13,076 nt of DNA from Bacteroidota bacterium (GTDB taxonomy: Bacteria; Bacteroidota; Bacteroidia; B-17B0; Aurantibacillaceae), in NCBI GenBank assembly GCA_005800865.1, contig SYEI01000227.1:1-13076 (forward strand), given 5' to 3'. Of this stretch, positions 1 through 7,427 are shown one piece after another; the stretch's first letter is position 1; the number at the start of each line of letters is the position of its first letter. The notes below the pieces were generated by a model. It made no database searches and had not been told where the DNA came from. It saw only the letters and a program-made list of their open reading frames with translations. The translations under genes and the position numbers were made by a program.

Positions 1-219
1 AGAGTAATGATTTTTTTTATCATCTACTACAATCACAAAAACTAAACGAGATAAGGTGTTGATGCAAACAAATTTTTTATCATTTGTTTTTATGTCGTTA
101 GATATATAATCAACTTGTTCTTTCGTTAAATTATATTCTGATTTATTTTTAAATGAACTGCAAACGATAGCTAAACTTTGTTTACTATCGATGTTACTTT
201 TTTTAGAAATGGTTGTCAT
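1..219 (-). CDS. Truncated gene, N-terminal 73 residues; possible M17 leucyl aminopeptidase
   Basis: Read on the minus strand from the ATG at 219, there are 73 codons without a stop up to the window edge, so the C-terminal part is missing. The protein begins MTTISKKSNIDSKQSL and contains LTKEQVDYI around residues 33-41 and KKFVCINTLSRLVFVIVV around residues 49-66. This pattern (an acidic/lysine helix, then a hydrophobic strand with an IN...R.VFV core) resembles the poorly conserved N-terminal domain of Bacteroidota M17 aminopeptidases as I remember them. The metal-binding catalytic domain would lie outside the window, so the family call is tentative. That a gene is present is better supported: the frame is open, and an upstream promoter-like pair places transcription start almost on the ATG. 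An A8 run in codons near 11-18 is a possible slippage or sequencing-error site. Confidence 0.5.
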   Translation of the reverse strand, partial: MTTISKKSNIDSKQSLAIVCSSFKNKSEYNLTKEQVDYISNDIKTNDKKFVCINTLSRLVFVIVVDDKKNHYS

Positions 220-224
220 ATATG

Positions 225-255
225 CGAATTTACTAAAAATCAATGATTTGATAAA
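225..255 (-). promoter_or_regulatory. Putative Bacteroidota-type promoter for the left-edge gene
   Basis: On the minus strand, TTTA (255-252) is followed after 19 bases by TAAATTCG (232-225), one mismatch from TAnnTTTG. Only five bases separate the box from the ATG at 219, so the mRNA would be leaderless or nearly so. The spacing agrees with other candidate promoters in this window. The call rests on motif match and position only. Confidence 0.45.
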
Positions 256-292
256 ATATGAGCCAAGTTTTATTTATATTCTTATATAATTA

Positions 293-328
293 AAACAAAA
301 AAACCGTCCGCTAACAGGCGGACGGTTT
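293..328 (-). terminator. Strong rho-independent terminator after the peptide-binding lipoprotein gene
   Basis: A perfect 11-bp stem (301-311 pairing with 318-328, AAACCGTCCGC/GCGGACGGTTT) closes a 6-base loop. On the minus strand it is followed by a run of seven T and then GTTTT. It lies about 20 bases past the stop codon at 349-351. It should insulate the left-edge gene from transcription of the lipoprotein gene. On the plus strand the hairpin is followed by TCAAATAG, so it is one-directional. Confidence 0.92.
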
Positions 329-348
329 CAAATAGTTTATTCTTAAAT

Positions 349-2118
349 TTATTTTTTAGGCATTTTATCTTTCGGTATTAAATATACCACTGATAAATCC
401 ATATAATTCATTGCGTTTTCAGGGAAATTACGAACGTTTAATTGCTCTAAACGGAAATTTTCATCATAAAAAATTGGCATAAATGGCGCCTCGTCCAATA
501 ACACTTGCTCTGCCTTAGCTAACATTGCATAACGCTTTGCTTTATCAGGCTCAGTAAATGAAGCTGCAAATAATGAATCAAAACGAGCATTTTTAAATCT
601 TGTGTAGTTAATAAATGATTTTTCTGTAGCTCCAGCAGGAACGTGTTTACCATAGAAAATAGTTAAGAAAGTTTCTGGATCTGGATAATCAGCAATCCAT
701 GCTAAACGGAAGAAATCAGATTTTCCAGAAGTTACATTTTCAAGATGCTCAGCTAAAGGAACAGTATTGATTTCAATATCCACATTTAAGTTTTCCTTCA
801 ACATTTTTTGTACAACCTCAGCAATTAAGATGTTTCTATCTCCACCGCCACCGTTGATTTCTAAAGTAACTTTAGGGAATCCTTTACCATCTGCAAAACC
901 TGCTTTTTTAAGGTATTCTTTCGCTTTAGCAACATCTAAAGTATATCCTTTTAATCCTTTAAAATCATACCCATCTTTTTCAAATGCTTCAACGTAAGGT
1001 ACAATACCATAATCAGCTGAATTACCTTCACCTTGAATTGTGAAATCCGCAATTTTTTGTCTGTCAATAGCAAAGTTAAACGCTAAACGAACTTCTTTTT
1101 TGTTAAACACCGCACTTGTATTGTTAAATCCAAGGTAATTGGTGTTGAAAGCTGTTGAATTTAAGATTTGGAACTCTGTTTTACGATCTTTAGCATGTTC
1201 TAAATCTCCCATAATCTCATGGAAAATCTCAACTGGTAAACGATATACCATATCTAAATTACCTGATTTAAACTCTAAAATCTCTGCTTTTTTCTCACGA
1301 ATGAATGTGTATTTTAATCCATCTAAGTATGGTAATTTGTTGCCGTCTTTATCAACTCCATAATAATCTTGATTTTTCTTCATGATTAAAACTTCGCCTT
1401 CTTTTACTGTTTCTAAGTAAAAAGGACCTGTTCCTACTGGGTGAATACGTAAATCTACACCGTATTTATCAATAGCTTCTTTAGGATATACCCAACATCC
1501 TGGCATAGCTACAATGTTTAAGAATCCAGCAAATGGATCTTTTAATGAAATAACTAAAGTTGTATCGTTAATTACTTTAATACCTGATACAGGAATGTTT
1601 TTTCCTGCCTTTGATGACGCAAAAGCCTCATTAGCACCAACTACTCTATCTTTAAACGTTACGTCAAACTGAGCATTGTTAGGATCAGCAGTACATAATT
1701 TCTCATAACATAGTTTAATATCATTAGCTGTTACAGTTCTGCCTTTTCCGTCTGGAAAGCATGCATCTGCGTGGAACTTAACACCTTGACGAATATGGAA
1801 AGTCCATTCTGTTTGATTTGCATTTGATTCCCAAGAGCGCGCAATTGCAGGCTTAATAGATAAATCATTTTGATCAAACTTTACTAATCCTTCAAACAAT
1901 TGTCCGCCAATATGGAAACCCACAATTTCGTTAACAGCAATAGGATTTAAGCTTTTAAAAGCCTCAACCTCGTTCATGCGCATCACTCCGCCCATATAAA
2001 CGCCGCCTTTTCCTTCTGCACCGTCGTGATTACCTTTGTTTTCGTCTGAACATGAGCTGCAAGAAGCTAATCCTAATGTGAATAAGCCTGCTGCTAGTGG
2101 AATAAATATTTTTTTCAT
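349..2118 (-). CDS. OppA/DppA-type peptide-binding lipoprotein (SBP_bac_5 family)
   Basis: Solute-binding protein that would capture peptides or a similar ligand at the cell envelope for an ABC importer. I chose the ATG at 2118 (589 residues) rather than the ATG four codons upstream, because it gives a normal lipoprotein signal: MKK, a hydrophobic core, then the lipobox LASC with lipidated Cys20. A Gly/Asp-rich linker follows, then the family body: FHIGGQLFEGLVKFD near the N-terminal side, a WTFHIRQGVKFHAD segment, TGPFYL, and WIADYPDPETFL around residues 470-483. The length suits the family (about 500-600). No permease or ATPase gene is adjacent, so the transporter partner is unknown; xth upstream is probably unrelated. 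The residues after the lipidated Cys (SSCSDEN) contain an SDE run that could act as a surface-export signal, which is inference. A promoter box lies 28 bases upstream and a strong terminator follows. Confidence 0.88.
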   Translation of the reverse strand: MKKIFIPLAAGLFTLGLASCSSCSDENKGNHDGAEGKGGVYMGGVMRMNEVEAFKSLNPIAVNEIVGFHIGGQLFEGLVKFDQNDLSIKPAIARSWESNANQTEWTFHIRQGVKFHADACFPDGKGRTVTANDIKLCYEKLCTADPNNAQFDVTFKDRVVGANEAFASSKAGKNIPVSGIKVINDTTLVISLKDPFAGFLNIVAMPGCWVYPKEAIDKYGVDLRIHPVGTGPFYLETVKEGEVLIMKKNQDYYGVDKDGNKLPYLDGLKYTFIREKKAEILEFKSGNLDMVYRLPVEIFHEIMGDLEHAKDRKTEFQILNSTAFNTNYLGFNNTSAVFNKKEVRLAFNFAIDRQKIADFTIQGEGNSADYGIVPYVEAFEKDGYDFKGLKGYTLDVAKAKEYLKKAGFADGKGFPKVTLEINGGGGDRNILIAEVVQKMLKENLNVDIEINTVPLAEHLENVTSGKSDFFRLAWIADYPDPETFLTIFYGKHVPAGATEKSFINYTRFKNARFDSLFAASFTEPDKAKRYAMLAKAEQVLLDEAPFMPIFYDENFRLEQLNVRNFPENAMNYMDLSVVYLIPKDKMPKK

Positions 2119-2146
2119 ACCTAGGTACATAAGTTTATAGTAAGGA

Positions 2147-2178
2147 CAAATATAATCTAAAAAACTAAAAAAACTAAA
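2147..2178 (-). promoter_or_regulatory. Putative promoter of the peptide-binding lipoprotein gene
   Basis: On the minus strand there is a perfect TATATTTG (2154-2147), preceded after 20 bases by TTTA (2178-2175). The spacer is a T-rich tract built of repeated TTTTTTAG units, which may act like an UP element. Predicted transcription start is about 2140, giving a leader of roughly 20 bases to the ATG at 2118. Confidence 0.55.
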
Positions 2179-2203
2179 AAATTAGATGAATTTCTTAAAA
2201 TTC
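2157..2203 (-). terminator. Weak terminator-like hairpin overlapping the xth stop codon
   Basis: A 6-bp AT-rich inverted repeat, GAATTT (2188-2193) and AAATTC (2198-2203), encloses CTTA, which contains part of the xth stop codon on the minus strand. Going downstream on the minus strand there is a long T-rich tract (2181-2157). The stem is short and poor in GC, so it may only pause polymerase. The same tract overlaps the promoter of the next gene. Confidence 0.3.
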
Positions 2204-2959
2204 GATTTCTAGAAGAACTGGGCAGTGGTCACTATGCACCGCATCTGGCAAAATCACTGCTCGTTTGAGGTGTTTTTCGAGGTGATTAGCCACTAAATTA
2301 TAATCAATTCGCCAACCCAAATTTTTGCCTCTCGACCCTGCTCTGTAACTCCACCAACTGTATTGATGGGGTTCTTGATTGAAGTGCCTAAAAGAGTCGA
2401 TAAAGCCTGATTGAATAAACTGCTCCATCCACTCTCTTTCCTCAGGCAAAAACCCTGAGGTATTGGCATTTGATTTAGGGTTATGGATATCAATTGGTTT
2501 GTGACAGATGTTGTAATCTCCGCATAAAATCAAATTTGGTAATTTTTTCTTCAAATCATCAATGTAATTCTGAAAATCAGTGAGCCATTGCATTTTAAAC
2601 GCCTGTCTATCATCACCACTACTTCCGCTTGGGTGGTAAACACTCATAACCGAACAGGTATCAAAATCCAATCGGATAATTCGGCCTTCAAAATCGTATT
2701 TTTCGATTCCGCAACCATATTCAACATGTTTTGGTTTGATTTTAGAGAAAATGGCCACGCCGCTATATCCCTTTTTTTGAGCAGAATACCAGTATAAATG
2801 ATAGCCTAAGGCTTCAAATGCCTTAAAATCCACTTGATCGGATGTGGCTTTTGTTTCTTGTAAACATAAAACATCTGGATTTGCAGCTTTTAACCAGCCA
2901 ACCAAATCTTTATTCATGGCGGCACGGATGCCATTTACATTGTATGTAATTATCTTCAT
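2195..2959 (-). CDS. xth: Exodeoxyribonuclease III (AP endonuclease, Xth family)
   Basis: Mg-dependent 3'-5' exonuclease and apurinic/apyrimidinic endonuclease of base-excision repair. At 254 residues it is a complete member of the exonuclease III/endonuclease-exonuclease-phosphatase family. Visible motifs in order: N-terminal ITYNVNGIRAA (residues 3-14); metal-binding Glu35 in LQETK; YSGVAIFSK (65-73); Tyr108 in VYHPSG; Asp148 and Asn150 in CGDYNICH; the RIDY segment with its conserved upstream Trp; and the catalytic pair Asp244-His245 in the terminal SDHCPV. The start at 2959 is fixed by the family-typical MKIITYNVNG opening. It is divergent from the large barrel gene with 57 bases between them, and 76 bases separate its stop from the start of the downstream lipoprotein gene. 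Nothing looks damaged or unusual. Confidence 0.96.
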   Translation of the reverse strand: MKIITYNVNGIRAAMNKDLVGWLKAANPDVLCLQETKATSDQVDFKAFEALGYHLYWYSAQKKGYSGVAIFSKIKPKHVEYGCGIEKYDFEGRIIRLDFDTCSVMSVYHPSGSSGDDRQAFKMQWLTDFQNYIDDLKKKLPNLILCGDYNICHKPIDIHNPKSNANTSGFLPEEREWMEQFIQSGFIDSFRHFNQEPHQYSWWSYRAGSRGKNLGWRIDYNLVANHLEKHLKRAVILPDAVHSDHCPVLLEIEF

Positions 2960-2969
2960 TTAAAATCAA

Positions 2970-3001
2970 TTTAAAGGATAAAAATACAATTTCTATATTT
3001 A
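2970..3001 (+). promoter_or_regulatory. Putative promoter of the SprA-like barrel gene
   Basis: TTTA (2970-2973) is followed after 20 bases by TATATTTA (2994-3001), one mismatch from TAnnTTTG and ending 15 bases before the ATG at 3017. Just downstream, TTATAA (2999-3004) and TTATAA (3009-3014) flank ACCG, a small symmetric element that overlaps the box and could be an operator or chance. I found no convincing box for the divergent xth gene. Confidence 0.4.
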
Positions 3002-3016
3002 TAAACCGTTATAAGC

Positions 3017-6000
3017 ATGGTGAGTTTTAGATTTATTTTTATAGTTACGTTTTTGTGTGGATGTTTTATATCCGCCCAATCTCAAACGAACCTAAAACAA
3101 AAATATTTTTTCGTCAAATCTGACACTCTTTTTTTAGATAGTTTAAGTTTAATTCCTGGTACAATAAATCTTTCTACAAAAAATAACCCATTAGATTCTT
3201 CTACTTATCGCATTAACTACCCATTAAAAGCCATCATCTTTAAAGTAAAGCCTAGCGACCCATTATTGGTAAGCTATAAAACATTTCCCTATAATTTTGA
3301 GAAATCATTTTATCACCAAAGCACATCAAAACTCACTAAAGATTTATCGCTACCACAAAACCCGCTTACTTTAGCTTTTGCAGGTTCAGCTCCGGCAAAT
3401 GAATCCTTTGTGTCTGACGGATTAAATAAAAACGGAAGTATTAGTCGTGGTATTAGTTTTGGAAACAACCAAGATGTAGTGGTTAATTCGAGTTTGAACT
3501 TGCAAGTGAGCGGAAAATTAACGCAAGAAGTAGATTTATTATTAGCTGCCACGGATGACAATATTCCTTTTCAAGCAGATGGAACAACCGCACAGTTGCA
3601 AGAGTTTGATAAAGTGTTTGTGCAACTATCCAATAAAAATTCGAAACTCATTGTTGGAGATTTTCAATTACAACGTCCCACTAGTTATTTCATGAACTTC
3701 TATAAACGATCGCAAGGCGCTTATTTTTCTAATAATTACTACGACACGATTAACAAACAACAAGTGGTTTTTAAAACACAAGTAAGTGGCGCTGTTAGTA
3801 GAGGAAAATTTGCAAGGAATGTAATTCAGGGGACAGAAAACAATCAAGGACCTTACAGATTACGTGGCGATAACAATGAACAATTTATTATTGTGCTTTC
3901 AGGTACCGAACGAATATATATTGATGGAAAACTGCTTCAACGTGGACAAGAGAATGATTACATCATTGATTATAATACTTCTGAATTAACCTTTACCGCC
4001 AAACAAATTATTACCAAAGACAAACGTATCATTGCAGAGTTTCAATACGCCGAAAGAAACTACGCGCGTTCATTATACTTTTTTAGTGAAGAAATAGAGG
4101 CGAAGAAATTAAAAGTGCGACTTAACTTTTTTGGTGAGCAGGATAACAAAAACAAAACCCTACAACAAACCTTAACTGAACCACAAAAGCTTACGATGTT
4201 TAACATCGGCGATACTTTGAGCAAAGCAGTAACGAGCGGAGCTAACCTAGCAACATTTAACACAACCGATGTGTTCTATTGGAAAAAAGATACCGTTGTT
4301 TCTGCAATATTATATCCCGGAATTTTTGTTTACTCAACAAATCCCGATAGCGCTAAGTACACCGTTAAGTACAGTTATGTAGGCGAAAATAATGGTTACT
4401 ATGTTCAAGTATCAACCACAGCAAACGGGAAAGTATATAAATGGGTAGCACCAGTTGGCGGTGTGCTGCAAGGAAATTATGAGCCAGTGATACCTTTAGT
4501 AACCCCTAAGAAAAAACAAATGTTTGCCGCAGGTGCAAATTATGAATTTAATAAAAATCATAATTTAGATGTAGAAGGTGTGTATACCAAAAATGACATC
4601 AATACCTTTAGTAAATTTAATTCTCAAAACGATGATGGCTATGGCTTAAAATTAAACAGCAATAACCAAAGCGTTATAAAACAAGATACAGTCAGTAAAC
4701 AATCTCTAAATGCAGTTTATAATATAGGATACGAATATGTACAACAAAATTTTAATCCTATAGAGCGCTACCGAGCTATTGAATTTGAGCGCGACTGGAA
4801 TCGGCCAATTAATGCACCCATCAATACCGACCAGCATGTAGGTTTTGCTCAAGTAGGAATTCAAAAAAACAATAAATTAAAATTATTATACGGTGTTAAC
4901 TTCTTTAAAGAAGGCGTTTTTTATGATGGATTAAAGCACAGCGTACAAAGTTTATTTAATACCAAAACAAGTAATATAACCTACAACGGTTCTTATTTAA
5001 CTAGTAATTACAACTCTCAACTCAGTAATTTTTATCGACACAAAACCGCTTTCTCTCAATCGTTTTGGAAATTAAGAGTAAATTTTTTGGATGAGTTTGA
5101 ACAAAATAGGTTTCGCAAAAACACCTCAGATAGTTTATTATCTCGCAGTTATCAGTTTTGGGAATGGGAAGGAAACATCACCAATAAAGATACTAGCGGG
5201 AATTTATACAAATTATTTTATCGAGAGCGAAGAGATAAGCAAGCCTACAATTCCATCTTAAAAGACTCTACTTATGCACAAAACACGGGTTTCTCGGCAA
5301 ATATTAATAGTATTCGTAATCATCCATTTTCAGTCGTATTTACTTACCGCGAATTGAAATTAAAAAGAGACTCAATGACCATTAAGCCTGATAATACCCT
5401 ATTAAGCAGAATAGAATATTCACCACGATTAATAAATGGTTTTATCACATCGAGCATGTTTTACGAAACAGGCTATGGTTTAGAAAATAAAAAAGAATAC
5501 TACTATTTATTAGTAGCTGCAGGACAAGGAACTTATGCTTGGAAAGATTATAACGATAACGGCATAGCCGAATTAAATGAATTTGAAATTGCACAGTTTT
5601 CCGATCAAGCATTATACATTAAAGTATATACGCCTACAAATCAATATGTAAAGGTGTTGCACGATCAATTTAGTTTTTCATTAAACCTTCGTCCTGCTGT
5701 TTTTTTAAAAGATAGCTCAGGAAAAGCGCTAAAATTTATTAGCCGTTTTGCTACGCAATCTGTTTACCGAGTGGATAAAAAATCGTACGACAACGGAAAA
5801 TTATTTACGTTTAATCCTACGGATATTCGTTTAGACGACTCTTTACTAACCGCATTAAATTCTTCGTTACGTCAAAGCTTGTTTTTTAATCAAAGTGCCG
5901 CTGTGTTTGGCACAGATTACACCTATCAAAGTAATTTAAGCAAACAACTATTAACCAATGGCTTTGAAACAAGAGAAAATACTACTCATGAATGGCGTTG

Positions 6001-6523
6001 GAGATGGAATGTAACCAAGGCCTGGAGTTTAAATAGCACTAATTTGTATGGCATTAAATCAACGGTATCTGAATTTTTTAGTACTCGAAATTATAAGCTA
6101 GAGTCTTATGACTTTGAACAAAAATTAAGCTATCAACCTAATACTGCCTTTAGAATTAGCGTACTTTATAAACACAACAAAAAACAAAATATTATTAATA
6201 GAACAGAAGCCTTGACGATTGGTAATGCTGAAAAAGCTGAGCTAAACGATTTTGGTTTAGAATTTAAATTTAATCAGGTAGAAAAAGGAAGTATTACTGG
6301 TAAAGCTAACTTCATTAACATATCATATAATGCCCCTGAAAATACGCCTGTAGCTTATGAAATGTTGAACGCCCTAAAAACAGGTTATAACTACACTTGG
6401 GAATTAAGCTACCAACGTAACTTAACCAATAACATACAAATTAGTATTAATTACAATGGCAGAAAATCGCCCAATAGTAAAATTATAAATATTGGTGGAG
6501 CTCAAGTAAGGGCGTTTTTTTAA
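3017..6523 (+). CDS. Large SprA/Sov-like outer-membrane beta-barrel protein of unknown role
   Basis: A 1168-residue exported protein. An N-terminal signal peptide (hydrophobic residues about 4-19, likely cleavage after ISA) is followed by a globular region. Next come modules that, from memory, resemble SprA/Sov proteins, the T9SS outer-membrane translocon: SISRGISFGNNQDVVVNSSL near residues 139-160, FDKVFVQL, then NQGPYRLRGDNNEQF and GTERIYIDG (from residue 296) leading into DYIIDYNTSELTF. The rest is rich in alternating aromatic/polar strands and ends in VRAFF, the C-terminal aromatic expected of BAM-assembled barrels. DYNDNGIAELNEFE (about 844-857) looks like an EF-hand-type calcium loop and also has counterparts in SprA-like proteins. 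It is half the length of SprA (about 2400), so it is a related but different protein rather than SprA itself. It converges on a T9SS-cargo gene two bases away. Function is unknown; barrel topology and outer-membrane location are inferred. Confidence 0.8.
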   Translation: MVSFRFIFIVTFLCGCFISAQSQTNLKQKYFFVKSDTLFLDSLSLIPGTINLSTKNNPLDSSTYRINYPLKAIIFKVKPSDPLLVSYKTFPYNFEKSFYHQSTSKLTKDLSLPQNPLTLAFAGSAPANESFVSDGLNKNGSISRGISFGNNQDVVVNSSLNLQVSGKLTQEVDLLLAATDDNIPFQADGTTAQLQEFDKVFVQLSNKNSKLIVGDFQLQRPTSYFMNFYKRSQGAYFSNNYYDTINKQQVVFKTQVSGAVSRGKFARNVIQGTENNQGPYRLRGDNNEQFIIVLSGTERIYIDGKLLQRGQENDYIIDYNTSELTFTAKQIITKDKRIIAEFQYAERNYARSLYFFSEEIEAKKLKVRLNFFGEQDNKNKTLQQTLTEPQKLTMFNIGDTLSKAVTSGANLATFNTTDVFYWKKDTVVSAILYPGIFVYSTNPDSAKYTVKYSYVGENNGYYVQVSTTANGKVYKWVAPVGGVLQGNYEPVIPLVTPKKKQMFAAGANYEFNKNHNLDVEGVYTKNDINTFSKFNSQNDDGYGLKLNSNNQSVIKQDTVSKQSLNAVYNIGYEYVQQNFNPIERYRAIEFERDWNRPINAPINTDQHVGFAQVGIQKNNKLKLLYGVNFFKEGVFYDGLKHSVQSLFNTKTSNITYNGSYLTSNYNSQLSNFYRHKTAFSQSFWKLRVNFLDEFEQNRFRKNTSDSLLSRSYQFWEWEGNITNKDTSGNLYKLFYRERRDKQAYNSILKDSTYAQNTGFSANINSIRNHPFSVVFTYRELKLKRDSMTIKPDNTLLSRIEYSPRLINGFITSSMFYETGYGLENKKEYYYLLVAAGQGTYAWKDYNDNGIAELNEFEIAQFSDQALYIKVYTPTNQYVKVLHDQFSFSLNLRPAVFLKDSSGKALKFISRFATQSVYRVDKKSYDNGKLFTFNPTDIRLDDSLLTALNSSLRQSLFFNQSAAVFGTDYTYQSNLSKQLLTNGFETRENTTHEWRWRWNVTKAWSLNSTNLYGIKSTVSEFFSTRNYKLESYDFEQKLSYQPNTAFRISVLYKHNKKQNIINRTEALTIGNAEKAELNDFGLEFKFNQVEKGSITGKANFINISYNAPENTPVAYEMLNALKTGYNYTWELSYQRNLTNNIQISINYNGRKSPNSKIINIGGAQVRAFF

Positions 6524-6525
6524 TA

Positions 6526-7350
6526 TTACTTTGTAATAACCAGTTTTTTTGTTTCAAAAAGCAAGTTGTTTAAACTAAAAGAAATAACATACATTCCAGC
6601 TGGTAAATTATTTAATTGTACATCATTAATCGATGATTCCAACTTTCCTGATTTCACAACACAACCATCAATTCCCATTATACCATATTGAATTGGTGTT
6701 TGAAAAACGCGAATATTAATTACTAAATTATTAATGACAGGATTTGGAGAAATAGTAATGGAATTTTTTAATAAATCAATTTCATTTAATCCTACCTGAG
6801 CAGTATCAATTTCATCTATTTGCGGGCATACAGTAAAATCAGATAAAGAAGCCATCAATTGCGAATTAGTTCCGCCAATTTGTATAGGTATTGGCAACGG
6901 CGATGTAGGATTATTAGGAATAGTGTTTACAAAATTTACATTTTGCGCCTCTATTAAAAAGGTAGATCCTAAAGTTGCATTTAATGGGATAACTATCTGC
7001 AAAGCCTGCGGCGGAATACATTGTGAAACAGTGTTTACTGGTAAAAAAACTACTTGTGTTAATGTTGGGAAATAACCACTAAAAGATATATCAGCAGAAA
7101 TTACTTTCGATTGATTTTTATCTTCTAAATTTACATAAAAAGTATCACCAGGCATGACATACAATCCATGACAGTTGCTATATGATAAACAAAAATTATA
7201 TGTTTGCTGGGTATTTTCGCAAAAAATGACTGGTGTTAGACATTTATTATACAGCACAAAATGCTCGCCTTTAAACCATTGCACTTGTGACGGTTGGGTT
7301 TGAGAAAATGCTACTGTAGTAACCGCAAAAAAGACAAGAAATAACTTCAT
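6526..7350 (-). CDS. Secreted protein with T9SS type A C-terminal sorting domain
   Basis: A 274-residue exported protein. Residues 1-16 form a signal peptide (MKLFLVFFAVTTVAFS) and the mature part starts near QTQPS. Residues about 198-274 form a T9SS type A sorting domain: SPNPVINNLVI at its start, GIDGCVVKSGKL in the middle, NLPAGMYVISF near the end, and the final basic KKLVITK. This domain directs export across the outer membrane by T9SS and is normally cleaved by the PorU sortase. The 180-residue cargo part is not a family I recognise. It carries four cysteines at 37, 44, 54 and 60 plus later ones at about 112 and 176, suggesting disulfides. It may be a small surface or extracellular beta-sandwich protein. 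It is divergent from ribE (77 bases between them) and converges on the SprA-like gene. A TTAATTTG at 7393-7386 may be its promoter box, overlapping the ribE promoter. Confidence 0.85.
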   Translation of the reverse strand: MKLFLVFFAVTTVAFSQTQPSQVQWFKGEHFVLYNKCLTPVIFCENTQQTYNFCLSYSNCHGLYVMPGDTFYVNLEDKNQSKVISADISFSGYFPTLTQVVFLPVNTVSQCIPPQALQIVIPLNATLGSTFLIEAQNVNFVNTIPNNPTSPLPIPIQIGGTNSQLMASLSDFTVCPQIDEIDTAQVGLNEIDLLKNSITISPNPVINNLVINIRVFQTPIQYGIMGIDGCVVKSGKLESSINDVQLNNLPAGMYVISFSLNNLLFETKKLVITK

Positions 7351-7393
7351 AGTAAATCGATTAATGCGGGGATAAGATAAAGGTACAAATTAA

Positions 7394-7423
7394 TTTATAT
7401 AAACGCACTCTTTAGTATATTTG
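7394..7423 (+). promoter_or_regulatory. Putative promoter of the ribE-nadB operon
   Basis: TTTA (7394-7397), 18 bases, then a perfect TATATTTG (7416-7423). Only four bases separate the box from the ribE ATG, so the transcript should start at or within a few bases of the start codon. This leaves no room for an FMN riboswitch, and none is visible upstream. The layout (TTTA, N18, TAnnTTTG) is identical to that in front of the tRNA-His gene. Confidence 0.6.
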
Positions 7424-7427
7424 TATC

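Noticed and set aside
767..1363. Plus-strand open frames opposite the peptide-binding lipoprotein gene
   Set aside because: They are antisense to a clear SBP_bac_5 gene and have low-complexity, Pro/Ser-rich shadow composition.
2119..2130. ATG four codons upstream of the lipoprotein start
   Set aside because: Starting there places MYLG before the MKK signal-peptide start; the ATG at 2118 gives a standard lipoprotein signal. Not fully excluded.
7351..7427. FMN riboswitch upstream of ribE
   Set aside because: The 77-base gap is shared with a divergent gene, has no conserved FMN-element sequence, and the likely promoter leaves no leader.
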